Assembly (NCBI GenBank): GCA_049520515.1
Contig: JBEKPS010000007.1
Span: 124,001-188,000, forward strand
Reading direction: 5' to 3'
DNA length: 64,000 nucleotides
Origin: JAFAMS01 sp049520515
Lineage (GTDB): Bacteria > Vulcanimicrobiota > Vulcanimicrobiia > Vulcanimicrobiales > Vulcanimicrobiaceae
The stretch's first letter is position 1. Each line of letters opens with the position of its first letter. Below, one piece after another: positions 1 through 7,739 of this stretch. The translations under genes and the position numbers were made by a program. The notes below the pieces were generated by a model, which saw nothing but the letters and a program-made list of their open reading frames with translations, was not told the origin of the DNA and did not search any database.

Positions 1-1
1 T

Positions 2-1288
2 GCGGCGTTCGCATCGCTTGCGCTCTACCCCGGACTACGCGAGAGCTCGACCTCGACGACGAAGTACGTCAACGAGTATATCGAGGCTGTGACGATGCAC
101 GAAGTCGGTCACGCACTCGGCTTGCGTCACAACTTCGCCGCGCCGTCGGTGTACTCGCTGCACGACGTCGAGAATCCGGCATTTACCGCGAAGCACGGCA
201 TCAGCGCTTCGGTGATGGCGTATAATCCCGTCGATCTCGCGCCCCCCGGTCGTCCGCAACCGGATTTCTTCCAAACGCAGCTTGGGCCGTACGACTACTG
301 GGCGATCCAATACGGATATACGCCGAACGGCTCGGCCAGTTCGCTCAAAGCGATTTCGGATCGCGCCGTCGAGCCGGATCACGTCTTCGAGACGGATGAA
401 GATGCAAACGGGGCTTGGGCAGTCGATCCGCGCGTTGCCGTGTTCGTGCTTTCAAGCGATCCGCTTGGATGGGATGCACAACGCTTCCAGATTGCCGACC
501 ATTTGCTTGCCACCCTCGACAAACGTTACCCGCGCGACGATCGCAGCTATAACGAAGAGCGCCTCGCGTTCTCAACGATCATGGCCGAGTACGGGCGTTC
601 CGCGCTATTGACCACGCGTTGGGTCGGCGGCGTCTACACGTCGCGCTCGCATCGCGGGCAGCAGGGCGGCGCTGCGCCGTTCGCACCCGTTCCGCGAGGC
701 GATCAAAAGCGCGCCTTCGATCTGCTCGATCGTTACGTGTTCTCGGCGCACGCGCTCGCGCTATCACCGAGCCTTATCGAGCATTTGGGGCCGGACCGCT
801 TTCACGGTTGGGGCTCGCAAGGTCTGAACTCGCGTCCGGACTTTCCGCTGTCGGCGTTTGTCGCCAACGTTCAGGATACGATCCTCTACACGATCTTCAC
901 GCCCGTCAATATCGCGCGCATCAACGATCAATCGCAGCTTGCACCAGGCAAGACGATGTCGCTGCAAGACCTCTTCGAGTGGTGCTCGTCGGCGGTCTAT
1001 GATGACGTAGCATCCGGAACTTCGATTCCGCAGTCGCATCGCGAGATGCAGCGCCGTTACACCGATCTGCTCTTGCAGATAGCGATGTTGCCGTCGTTTG
1101 CGCTCGACCAGCTGCAGATTCCATACGAGACGCAAGAGCTGGCGCGCTACGAATTGCACCGGGCACAAGCTGGAGTCCACAAGGGTCTCGCATCCCGCGG
1201 CCTCGACGTCGCGACGCGTGCGCATCTCTCGGAACTCTCATCGCGGATCGCGCGCGGACTCGCAGCCCAAAATAGTCGAGCCTTATAG
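2..1288 (+). CDS. Zinc-dependent metalloprotease (DUF5117/DUF4953 type), C-terminal part
   Basis: This is the C-terminal part of a large zinc metalloprotease; the frame is open from the window edge, so the N-terminus is missing. The zinc site HEVGHALGLRHNF lies at about bases 95-135 and supplies the HExxHxxGxxH ligands and catalytic Glu. It is followed by the family blocks SVMAYNPVD and GPYDYWAIQYGY. Family members are exported proteins of about 800-900 residues with unknown substrates, so about half the protein is visible here. The gene ends in TAG at 1286-1288, and the next gene continues in the same frame directly after it. Family assignment is firm; the physiological role is not known. 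Confidence 0.88.
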   Translation, partial: AAFASLALYPGLRESSTSTTKYVNEYIEAVTMHEVGHALGLRHNFAAPSVYSLHDVENPAFTAKHGISASVMAYNPVDLAPPGRPQPDFFQTQLGPYDYWAIQYGYTPNGSASSLKAISDRAVEPDHVFETDEDANGAWAVDPRVAVFVLSSDPLGWDAQRFQIADHLLATLDKRYPRDDRSYNEERLAFSTIMAEYGRSALLTTRWVGGVYTSRSHRGQQGGAAPFAPVPRGDQKRAFDLLDRYVFSAHALALSPSLIEHLGPDRFHGWGSQGLNSRPDFPLSAFVANVQDTILYTIFTPVNIARINDQSQLAPGKTMSLQDLFEWCSSAVYDDVASGTSIPQSHREMQRRYTDLLLQIAMLPSFALDQLQIPYETQELARYELHRAQAGVHKGLASRGLDVATRAHLSELSSRIARGLAAQNSRAL

Positions 1289-3424
1289 CTGAACGACTTA
1301 CCGCCGTTTCCGCCTGAGTTCCGCTTCGGAGTTGCGACGGCGGATCATCAATGTGAAGCGTATACCGGTCAAGACGACATTCGCGACGTGTGGGAACGCG
1401 TTCGAGGTCTAACCGCGCGCGGCAAAGCCACCGACTTTTGGAATCGCTACAAAGAAGATGTCGATCTCGCGCGCGGACTCGGTTGCCGCGCATTTCGACT
1501 CTCGCTGTCGTGGGCGCGGCTCGAGCCGGAGGCCGGAACGTGGGAAGATGCGGCTTTCACGCACTATCGCGACGTGCTGCAGTACATGCGCGATGCGGGC
1601 ATGGCGACGATCGTCACGCTGCACCATAACTCGTGGCCGCTTCACGTCCAGGCCGCCGGCAACGGTGCCGGCTTGCTCGATCCGGGATTTCCGGACCGTC
1701 TCGCGGCGTATGCGACTCAAGTTGCGCAACGTCTCGGGGACTTGATCGATTACTACGTCACAATCAACGAGCCAAATCAGCTGGTCTATGGATTCATAAA
1801 GCTGTGGTGCATGCGCGCTTACGCGGTGCCGCCGGGTATGGAACCCTTCGCGACCGAGACGGAACAGATGGAAGCGATCGTCAAGTTGATTCCGAATCTC
1901 TTTCGCGCTCACACGCGTGCGCGTGCAGCGATTCTCAAGGAACGCCCGCAAGCCAGCGTCGGAACCAATCCGCTCGTTCTCGGATTGCCGCAGTGGTTTC
2001 AAGCCCTTGTCGATCGTGCCGCCATCAATCTCCATACGCCCGACGATCTCATCCGGCAGGCCGGACGTTTCTCGCAAGTCCCGTTCGTCGATTCGGGAGA
2101 GGTCGACATCTCGATTGCACAAATCACGATGACGCAGTTGCGTATGGATCGTGTGTTGTTTTCGGAGCCCTACTTCGCCGCGAATCTTTGCACGCTGCAC
2201 GAGAGCGCCAAGGTGCCGCCCTCGGATTTGCGCACCTTTACCGGACGCGTCGCCGTTGCTGCCGACGGCGCGCCGGCCGAACAATTCCAACAGTATTTTC
2301 CGCAGGCCTCGATGCAAGAATTCGATGACCTCGACGCGGCGGTGGCGGCGCTGCGGGAGGGACACGTCGATCTCGTGTTCGACGACGACGTTTTTCTCGA
2401 AGGATATGCGCACGGCGATCTTGCGACCGATGCGGTTCGGGGACACGTTCAAGATTTTGCCGTGGCGGTACCGTTCGGCAGCCGTGCGCTGCTCAACGCC
2501 GTCGATTTGGCGCTCCGCGAAGCCAAGGCGACCATGCCGAACGCGCCGCACACGAACAATCGAAAGACGGTCGCACACATCGGGCGCGCGTCCGTCACTC
2601 CACAACACGTCCCAGATCTGGACAGGTCGCTGCGCGCGATTCGCCGGCGCGGCGTATTGCGCGTCGGAATTCGACCGGGGCCGCCCGCACTCTGTACGCG
2701 TGCCAAAAATGGCGAGTATGAGGGCCTCGAACCGGATCTGGCGCGCAAAATTGCCGCGCGCATATTCGGTGCGCAAGCCGGCAGAATCGAGTTCGTTCCT
2801 TTGGAGGGCGACCGGCGGCTTGACGCAACACGTTCGTGGTTTCGGCGTTTTGACGGATTGCGCAAGACGATTTCGATGTTCGCGACGATTCTCGGCACGA
2901 ATTGGTGGAATTTGGGGATGGCGGGACGGCTTGCGGAGTTTCTGTGTCCGCCGGAATGCGTCGGGACGCTCGACTACATCGGGCTCGACTATTACTGGGG
3001 CGCGCCTTCTCTATTCAAGTTCAATCGCTTGGTGTCGGCAGCCGAGTGCCGGTATGCGAGTGCTCCCGTGTGGCCCGGCGTCCTCGGTCAGATTTTGCGC
3101 GAGCAGCACAAACAGTTCCCCGGCAAGCCCATCGTCATCGTCGAGAACGGCTGCGTTACGAGCGCCGAGGGCGTAACGCGTGCCGATTACATCGCGAACC
3201 ACCTTCGCGAAGTTCAGAAGGCTCTTGCAACCGGGCTTCCGATCGAAGCCTATCTCTGCTGGAGCATCACCTCGAATCGCGAATGGGGATTGCCCTTCGA
3301 TAACAATAGCGATTTTGGGCTCTGCTACGTCGATCTCGATCACGATCCGGAGCTGAAACGCGTCCCGACGCCTGCCAGCAAGCGTTACGCCCAGATCATT
3401 GCATCACGCTCAGCGGATGGATAG
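1289..3424 (+). CDS. GH1 family beta-glycosidase with an inserted, apparently permuted SBP_bac_3 domain
   Basis: This is a retaining family 1 glycosidase. The N-terminal GH1 block (FRFGVATADHQCEAY, about bases 1319-1363), the acid/base motif TINEPN (about 1761-1778) and the nucleophile motif IVENG (about 3135-3150) are all present, so it should be active. Between the two catalytic halves, about 2093-2827, sits a type-3 solute-binding domain. Its later half (GEVDISIAQITMT, FSEPYF, VDLVFDDD) comes before its first half (GVLRVGIRPG, EPDLARKIAARIFG, IEFVPLEGD). No signal peptide is visible, so a cytoplasmic enzyme is likely. The first ATG/GTG/TTG in frame is GTG at 1388, which would delete the conserved N-terminal block. 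CTG at 1289, right after the previous TAG, is therefore used here. Ligand and sugar substrate are unknown. Confidence 0.82.
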   Translation: MNDLPPFPPEFRFGVATADHQCEAYTGQDDIRDVWERVRGLTARGKATDFWNRYKEDVDLARGLGCRAFRLSLSWARLEPEAGTWEDAAFTHYRDVLQYMRDAGMATIVTLHHNSWPLHVQAAGNGAGLLDPGFPDRLAAYATQVAQRLGDLIDYYVTINEPNQLVYGFIKLWCMRAYAVPPGMEPFATETEQMEAIVKLIPNLFRAHTRARAAILKERPQASVGTNPLVLGLPQWFQALVDRAAINLHTPDDLIRQAGRFSQVPFVDSGEVDISIAQITMTQLRMDRVLFSEPYFAANLCTLHESAKVPPSDLRTFTGRVAVAADGAPAEQFQQYFPQASMQEFDDLDAAVAALREGHVDLVFDDDVFLEGYAHGDLATDAVRGHVQDFAVAVPFGSRALLNAVDLALREAKATMPNAPHTNNRKTVAHIGRASVTPQHVPDLDRSLRAIRRRGVLRVGIRPGPPALCTRAKNGEYEGLEPDLARKIAARIFGAQAGRIEFVPLEGDRRLDATRSWFRRFDGLRKTISMFATILGTNWWNLGMAGRLAEFLCPPECVGTLDYIGLDYYWGAPSLFKFNRLVSAAECRYASAPVWPGVLGQILREQHKQFPGKPIVIVENGCVTSAEGVTRADYIANHLREVQKALATGLPIEAYLCWSITSNREWGLPFDNNSDFGLCYVDLDHDPELKRVPTPASKRYAQIIASRSADG

Positions 3425-3434
3425 GATTGAGGAA

Positions 3435-4928
3435 ATGCACACGGCGCTGATCGGGATCGGCTCGAACCTGGGAGAGCGGCAAGGCAATATCTTGCAAGCG
3501 CTCCAGCGCTTGCGCACGCGCGTTCGTATCGATGCAGTCTCTTCGTTCTACCAGACTGTTCCGGTCGGCAACGTTGCCGGGCCCAAATTCCTCAACGCCG
3601 CGGCAAAGCTCGCGACCGATCTGGATCCGGTCGCGCTCGAGTCATTCTTTCGCGACGTCGAGAGCGCGATCGCGCGACGCCACGAACATCTTGCTGCGCG
3701 CGTCATCGACATCGACTTCTTGTTCTACGACGACCTCGTCGCCGATCTCGGCCGCTTCGAGCTGCCGCATCCGTACATCGAACAGCGTCCATACAACCTG
3801 ATTCCGCTGGCGGAGATCGCGCCCGATTTCGTCGATCCCGTTCGCAAGTCGACGCTGGCAGAACTTGCTTCGCGCACATCGCACGAAGGTGTCGTGCGCA
3901 AACCGCGAGCGTTGCGTTTCGACGTCGATCGTCAGAATCAGGAACCCGAACACCATCTCGCGCTGAGCCGCGTCGGGGTTGCCAAGATCAAGCGCATCAT
4001 TCGCTTGACGCTGCACGGTCGCAAGGTCCCGCTCAACGCGGAGTTTTCGATGGTCGCCGATCTCGAACCGAATCGCGCCGGCGTTCACATGTCGCGCTTT
4101 TCGGAGCTGCTCGAAGAAGTGCTGCTCGAAGTGCTGGCGCGCGGCGAGCCTGCATCGACGGTTGAGGAATTGGTCGAGCGCATAGCGCGAGAGATCGTCG
4201 TCTCGCAGCACGCTTTACGAGCCGACGTCCGCGTGCGCGCCGATTTCAGTCTGGAGCGCTGGACGCCGGTGAGCGGAAAGCGCACGGAAGAAATGTACGC
4301 GCTCGTCGGAATCGCGCACGCGGATCAGCAAGGAACGCGGCGTGCGGTCGGGGTTGAAGCCGAAGGAATGACGGCGTGTCCGTGCGCGCAACTGATGATT
4401 CGCGAGCATTCACATCGCGAGCTGCTCGAGGCCGGTTTCAGCGAGGCCGAGGCAGACCGCGCGCTCGATGCGCTTCCTGTCGCGACGCACAACCAGCGCG
4501 GCAAAGGGACGCTGCTGATCGGCTCACCCTCAGATCGAAGCGCCGAGATTCGAGCTGAAGACCTGGTCGAGATCGTCGAGAACTCGATGTCGAGCGAAAC
4601 GTACGATCTGCTCAAACGTCCCGACGAATTCTTCATCGTCAACAAGGCGCACCATCGTCCGCGTTTCGTCGAAGACGTCGTCCGGGAGATTCTGGCGAGC
4701 ACGCTTGCGATGTATGGCGATTTCCCGGATGAAACGTTCCTCGCCGCAACGCAGCTGAACTACGAATCGATTCACAAGCACGACGCGTTTGCCGAAGCGT
4801 TCGGGACGTTCGGTGAATTCCGGAGCGAGCTGAGCGACGGCGTCTACGTTACGGAGAAAACGGAGCTTGCTGCATGGCTTCGCGCAAGGTCGCAATTCGA
4901 GACCGCAGCGAGGGATGCGAGGAGATAA
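3435..4928 (+). CDS. Fused HPPK (FolK) and GTP cyclohydrolase IB (FolE2/MptA type)
   Basis: A two-domain folate-pathway protein. Residues 1 to about 150 are 6-hydroxymethyl-7,8-dihydropterin pyrophosphokinase (IGIGSNLGER at the start, RVIDIDFLFYDD in the middle), which uses ATP to activate the pterin. Residues about 165-495 are GTP cyclohydrolase of the FolE2/MptA class, which opens GTP at the start of pterin synthesis. Its metal-binding Cys block TACPCAQ lies near residue 313, and the archaeal-like form with ACPCAQ suggests the MptA side of the family. The ATG at 3435 is chosen because a GAGGA-like site precedes it and HPPK proteins start at this point; earlier ATGs at 3399 and 3417 overlap the GH1 gene. 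No stop or frameshift separates the domains. The end overlaps the convergent M48 gene by 80 bases. Confidence 0.9.
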   Translation: MHTALIGIGSNLGERQGNILQALQRLRTRVRIDAVSSFYQTVPVGNVAGPKFLNAAAKLATDLDPVALESFFRDVESAIARRHEHLAARVIDIDFLFYDDLVADLGRFELPHPYIEQRPYNLIPLAEIAPDFVDPVRKSTLAELASRTSHEGVVRKPRALRFDVDRQNQEPEHHLALSRVGVAKIKRIIRLTLHGRKVPLNAEFSMVADLEPNRAGVHMSRFSELLEEVLLEVLARGEPASTVEELVERIAREIVVSQHALRADVRVRADFSLERWTPVSGKRTEEMYALVGIAHADQQGTRRAVGVEAEGMTACPCAQLMIREHSHRELLEAGFSEAEADRALDALPVATHNQRGKGTLLIGSPSDRSAEIRAEDLVEIVENSMSSETYDLLKRPDEFFIVNKAHHRPRFVEDVVREILASTLAMYGDFPDETFLAATQLNYESIHKHDAFAEAFGTFGEFRSELSDGVYVTEKTELAAWLRARSQFETAARDARR

Positions 4929-6039
4929 GCAACTCCGCCCAGCGCGGTTGCTCGTCTTCGGCAAGGTTCTGTTCGCGTAAACGCTCGAAGGCGGCGACGC
5001 CCCATTCAGGGTGTCCGGTCGCGGCCAGCGCAAACCGATCGGCTCGGCGTTCGATTGCGCGCGAACCCGCGGCAAGCAACGGGCCAACGACCGCCGCAAG
5101 CAACTGCGTCGTGAAGCTGAAGCGCGCAAGCCCGCGCATGTTCGCGACCTTCTCACCCTCCGGCAGTGCAAGCGCCTTCCCCGCGAAGATCAGAAACGTT
5201 GCCGCCAGCGATCCGATTCCGATACTCACGAGCGTGTCGCCGGCGACGTAATGCCCCAGCTCGTGCGCGACGACGAACTCGGTCTCGTCGTCGCTGAATC
5301 CATCGAGCAACGTATCGGCGATTGCAATGCGATGGCTTCCAAAGAGGCCGGTGACGTAGGCGTTTGCTTTCTTCGTCTGGCGGCTCATGTCGAATCGGAA
5401 GATATCGGCGTTCCCCGCGCCATATCGTGCGGCAAGCCGGCGCAGACGCTGCTTGAGCGGACCTTCGAGGCGTTCGAACTTGTTGAAGATCGGCGCAAGA
5501 TAGAGCGGTGCGACAAGCGTGAAGAGCGTCAGGATCGGAATTGCCGCAAGGCTGCTGACGATCGGCCACGTCTTTGGAAAACGGCGCGCGATCCAGAGCA
5601 GTCCGGCCACGACCGGCATTCCAACTGCCATGCTCAGCGCTGTTCCTTTTGCGCGCTCGCGCAGCCACTCTGCGAAACTCTGGTCCGAAAGTCCGTAGCG
5701 GCGCTCTAATACATAGCGCTCGATATAGTCGATCGGCGTGTCTAAAATTGCGTCGATCGATGTCGAGAGGGCGTTGAAGGTCGCAGTAACGATCGGACGA
5801 TCGGAGTCGCGGATTGCCGCCGGCAAATGATCTGCGAGGGCGAACGCGATGACGGCCTGCCCGGCGAGCGAACGCGCGAAGCCGGTTACCATCAGCGCGC
5901 GCTTCGTCGCGCCGTAGGCTGCCGGGTTTTTTGGAAGGGGTCCGGCGGGTTTGCGAAAGTCGTTCCAGGCCTCGGCGAACCGAACCGTCGCGTAGCCAAC
6001 TAAGAACCCGGCACAGAGGCCTAAGGTCAACCGGCGCAT
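4849..6039 (-). CDS. M48 family membrane metalloprotease (Ste24/CAAX-protease-like)
   Basis: A 396-residue membrane zinc protease. It has an N-terminal hydrophobic segment, further transmembrane helices at about residues 55-75, 140-165 and 170-200, and the active-site motif VVAHELGHYVAGD, followed by the second zinc-ligand region. Length and layout match the Ste24-like M48 proteins, which cut membrane-associated or misfolded proteins at the cytoplasmic face. It is divergent from the YXWGXW protein. Two tandem perfect inverted repeats occupy the shared upstream region (6050-6096). Its 3' end overlaps the folK-folE2 gene in the opposite direction. The substrate cannot be told from sequence. Confidence 0.88.
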   Translation of the reverse strand: MRRLTLGLCAGFLVGYATVRFAEAWNDFRKPAGPLPKNPAAYGATKRALMVTGFARSLAGQAVIAFALADHLPAAIRDSDRPIVTATFNALSTSIDAILDTPIDYIERYVLERRYGLSDQSFAEWLRERAKGTALSMAVGMPVVAGLLWIARRFPKTWPIVSSLAAIPILTLFTLVAPLYLAPIFNKFERLEGPLKQRLRRLAARYGAGNADIFRFDMSRQTKKANAYVTGLFGSHRIAIADTLLDGFSDDETEFVVAHELGHYVAGDTLVSIGIGSLAATFLIFAGKALALPEGEKVANMRGLARFSFTTQLLAAVVGPLLAAGSRAIERRADRFALAATGHPEWGVAAFERLREQNLAEDEQPRWAELLISSHPSLRSRIATLREAMQQAPFSP

Positions 6040-6049
6040 GGCCGAGATT

Positions 6050-6071
6050 CTACCCAGGCAAGCCTGGGTAG
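6050..6071. promoter_or_regulatory. Perfect 10-bp inverted repeat, candidate operator
   Basis: CTACCCAGGC and its exact reverse complement are separated by AA. The repeat lies 11 bases upstream of the M48 protease start, in the divergent region shared with the YXWGXW gene. No U-tract follows on either strand, so a terminator is unlikely. A dimeric regulator site or a 5'-UTR hairpin of the M48 transcript are the plausible readings. Confidence 0.45.
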
Positions 6072-6080
6072 GATTAATTT

Positions 6081-6096
6081 GAGGTTTGAAAACCTC
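6081..6096. promoter_or_regulatory. Perfect 7-bp inverted repeat
   Basis: GAGGTTT, GA, AAACCTC forms a second perfect palindrome 9 bases after the first one. The pair sits in the middle of the divergent intergenic region. It may be part of the same operator or a second hairpin; function is unknown. Confidence 0.35.
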
Positions 6097-6180
6097 GGAC
6101 GCCGCGGACTCCGGCTCAAACGAGCCGTTACGTCAATGCGGCCGATGCCGCGTGCACTTATAAGCAACGGAGGAACCAGG

Positions 6181-6501
6181 TTGAAGAAAGTTATCAGCAT
6201 TCTCCTCGCAGCATTCTTTGGTTTGTCGATGTTCGCCGGTACGATGCCGGTACCGGCATCGGCACAAATGTCCATTGGAGTTCGAGTCGGTCCGATGCCG
6301 CCACCACGCGCCGAAGTCGTCCCGGTTGCCCCAGGTCCGTACTATCATTGGGATGCGGGACACTGGCGTTGGAACGGCGGTCGATGGATTTGGATCCCCG
6401 GACGTTACGTTGGCGGCCGTATGGGTGGGCATTGGGTTCCCGGGCACTATCGCATGACGCCGAACGGCTACCAAGTTTGGGTCCCTGGCCACTGGCACTA
6501 A
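6181..6501 (+). CDS. Secreted YXWGXW-repeat protein
   Basis: A 106-residue exported protein. The start is TTG at 6181, chosen because GGAGGA lies 6 bases upstream (6169-6174) and because it gives a clean signal peptide (KKVISILLAAFFGLSMFAG, then AxA before residue 28). The mature part is dominated by Trp/Gly/His repeats (HWDAGHWRWNGGRW, IPGRY, GGHWVPGHY, VWVPGHW), the YXWGXW/BcpO-type repeat. Such small proteins are common in diderm bacteria and are thought to sit in the periplasm or outer membrane; no reaction is known. A strong terminator follows directly. Confidence 0.82.
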   Translation: MKKVISILLAAFFGLSMFAGTMPVPASAQMSIGVRVGPMPPPRAEVVPVAPGPYYHWDAGHWRWNGGRWIWIPGRYVGGRMGGHWVPGHYRMTPNGYQVWVPGHWH

Positions 6502-6531
6502 GCGAGAATCCGCAGAAAAACCGAAAAGAAG

Positions 6532-6560
6532 AACGCCGCTCGATCTCGAGCGGCGTTTTT
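6532..6560. terminator. Bidirectional intrinsic terminator between convergent genes
   Basis: A perfect 12-bp stem (AACGCCGCTCGA at 6532-6543 and its complement at 6546-6557) is followed by a T run on the plus strand. On the minus strand it comes directly after the mrp stop and is followed by a T-rich stretch. It can end transcription of both the YXWGXW gene and mrp. Confidence 0.88.
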
Positions 6561-7657
6561 CATATCAGCGAGATTTCTTTTTTGGGTCGCGGCGTCGTGA
6601 CAAGCTGATCGAGCATCGCGTGCGCAAGCTCGATGCAAATCGGATCGTCGATCTCCTCGACACGTCCTGCATCCGCAAGCTCCACCAAACGCGGCTTGAT
6701 CGGGATGCGAGCGAGGACAGGTGCGTGCGCAAGCTCTGCGACACGATCGGCGTGCGACGGACCGAAGACGTCGTAACGTTTGCCCGTATCGGGCGCTTCG
6801 AAGTACGACATGTTTTCGACGACGCCGAGAATCGGTTTCTTGAGCTGATGGATTAGGTTCGCAGCCTTGCGAACGATCATCGTTGCGAGCGCTTGCGGCA
6901 TCGTCACGAGCACGACGCCATCGACGGCTAGCGATTGCAACACCGTCAGCGGCGCATCCGACGTCCCCGGCGGTAGGTCGATGAGGAGCACATCGAGGTC
7001 GCTCCACAGCACCTGCTCGTAGAACTGACGGATCACGCCTGAAAGAATCGGACCGCGCCAAATCATCGCGGTGTCTTCTTGATCGCTGAGCAAATTCGAA
7101 GAAACGATCTCGATCGCGGTCCGCGAGATCGCGGGAACCATGAGTGGCGGCGGTGGTTGTCCGTTCGGTCCGGGTTGTGCGTTCGGATCTTGCATGAGTC
7201 CGAGCGGCTCGCGAAGGTTGAAGAGGCGAGGGATCGATGGACCCGTGATGTCCGCATCGAGAATGCCGACCTTCAGATTTTGCGCGCGCAGGCCAACCGC
7301 GAGCATCGCCGTTACAAGCGACTTCCCAACGCCGCCTTTGCCGGACATGACGGGGACGACATGCTTGAACCGCGAGCGACGCGCGAACTCGCCGGGGGCA
7401 CGGCGCAGCGGCGTACGATCGTCGTCGGAGACGGTGGGCACGTTCCCGGTCCGCCGGGCTTCTTCGAGCGCAGCGATGATCGGCTCGACGCGGAGCCCGT
7501 GCGCTTTCGCACCGGCTTCGATGTTCTCGTATTTGTTGACGCCGCAGCCGCCGCAGTGCAGACCGAACTTGGTGAGCACCTGCTCGGCGATGGGCAGAGC
7601 CTCGACGAGTTCCTTGATGTTGGTCTTCGGACCAAGCTGGATTTCGATGGTCGACAT
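6560..7657 (-). CDS. mrp: Mrp/NBP35-family P-loop ATPase with N-terminal DUF1858 domain
   Basis: A 365-residue iron-sulfur carrier-type ATPase. Residues about 1-70 are a DUF1858 module with the cysteine motif HCGGCG. Residues about 95-355 are the Mrp ATPase, with deviant Walker A (SGKGGVGKS), LDADITGPSIPRL and LLIDLPPGTSD. The usual CXXC that bridges an Fe-S cluster in Mrp dimers should follow ENMSYF, but here the sequence is EAPDTGKRYDVFG, with no cysteine. Cluster binding, if any, would have to use the N-terminal module. ATG at 7657 is preferred; a GTG lies three codons upstream. The gene ends in the terminator shared with its convergent neighbour. Confidence 0.9.
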   Translation of the reverse strand: MSTIEIQLGPKTNIKELVEALPIAEQVLTKFGLHCGGCGVNKYENIEAGAKAHGLRVEPIIAALEEARRTGNVPTVSDDDRTPLRRAPGEFARRSRFKHVVPVMSGKGGVGKSLVTAMLAVGLRAQNLKVGILDADITGPSIPRLFNLREPLGLMQDPNAQPGPNGQPPPPLMVPAISRTAIEIVSSNLLSDQEDTAMIWRGPILSGVIRQFYEQVLWSDLDVLLIDLPPGTSDAPLTVLQSLAVDGVVLVTMPQALATMIVRKAANLIHQLKKPILGVVENMSYFEAPDTGKRYDVFGPSHADRVAELAHAPVLARIPIKPRLVELADAGRVEEIDDPICIELAHAMLDQLVTTPRPKKEISLI

Positions 7658-7739
7658 TACGGCCACATGACTTCGCGAATGTCCTCGAGGTTCCGGTGGC
7701 GCCTAGGAGGAGTACCCTGGCGAGCGCTAACTCTGCGGT

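Noticed and set aside
1409..2776. 455-codon minus-strand frame opposite the GH1 gene
   Set aside because: Composition is that of an antisense shadow in G+C-rich DNA; the plus strand has complete catalytic motifs.
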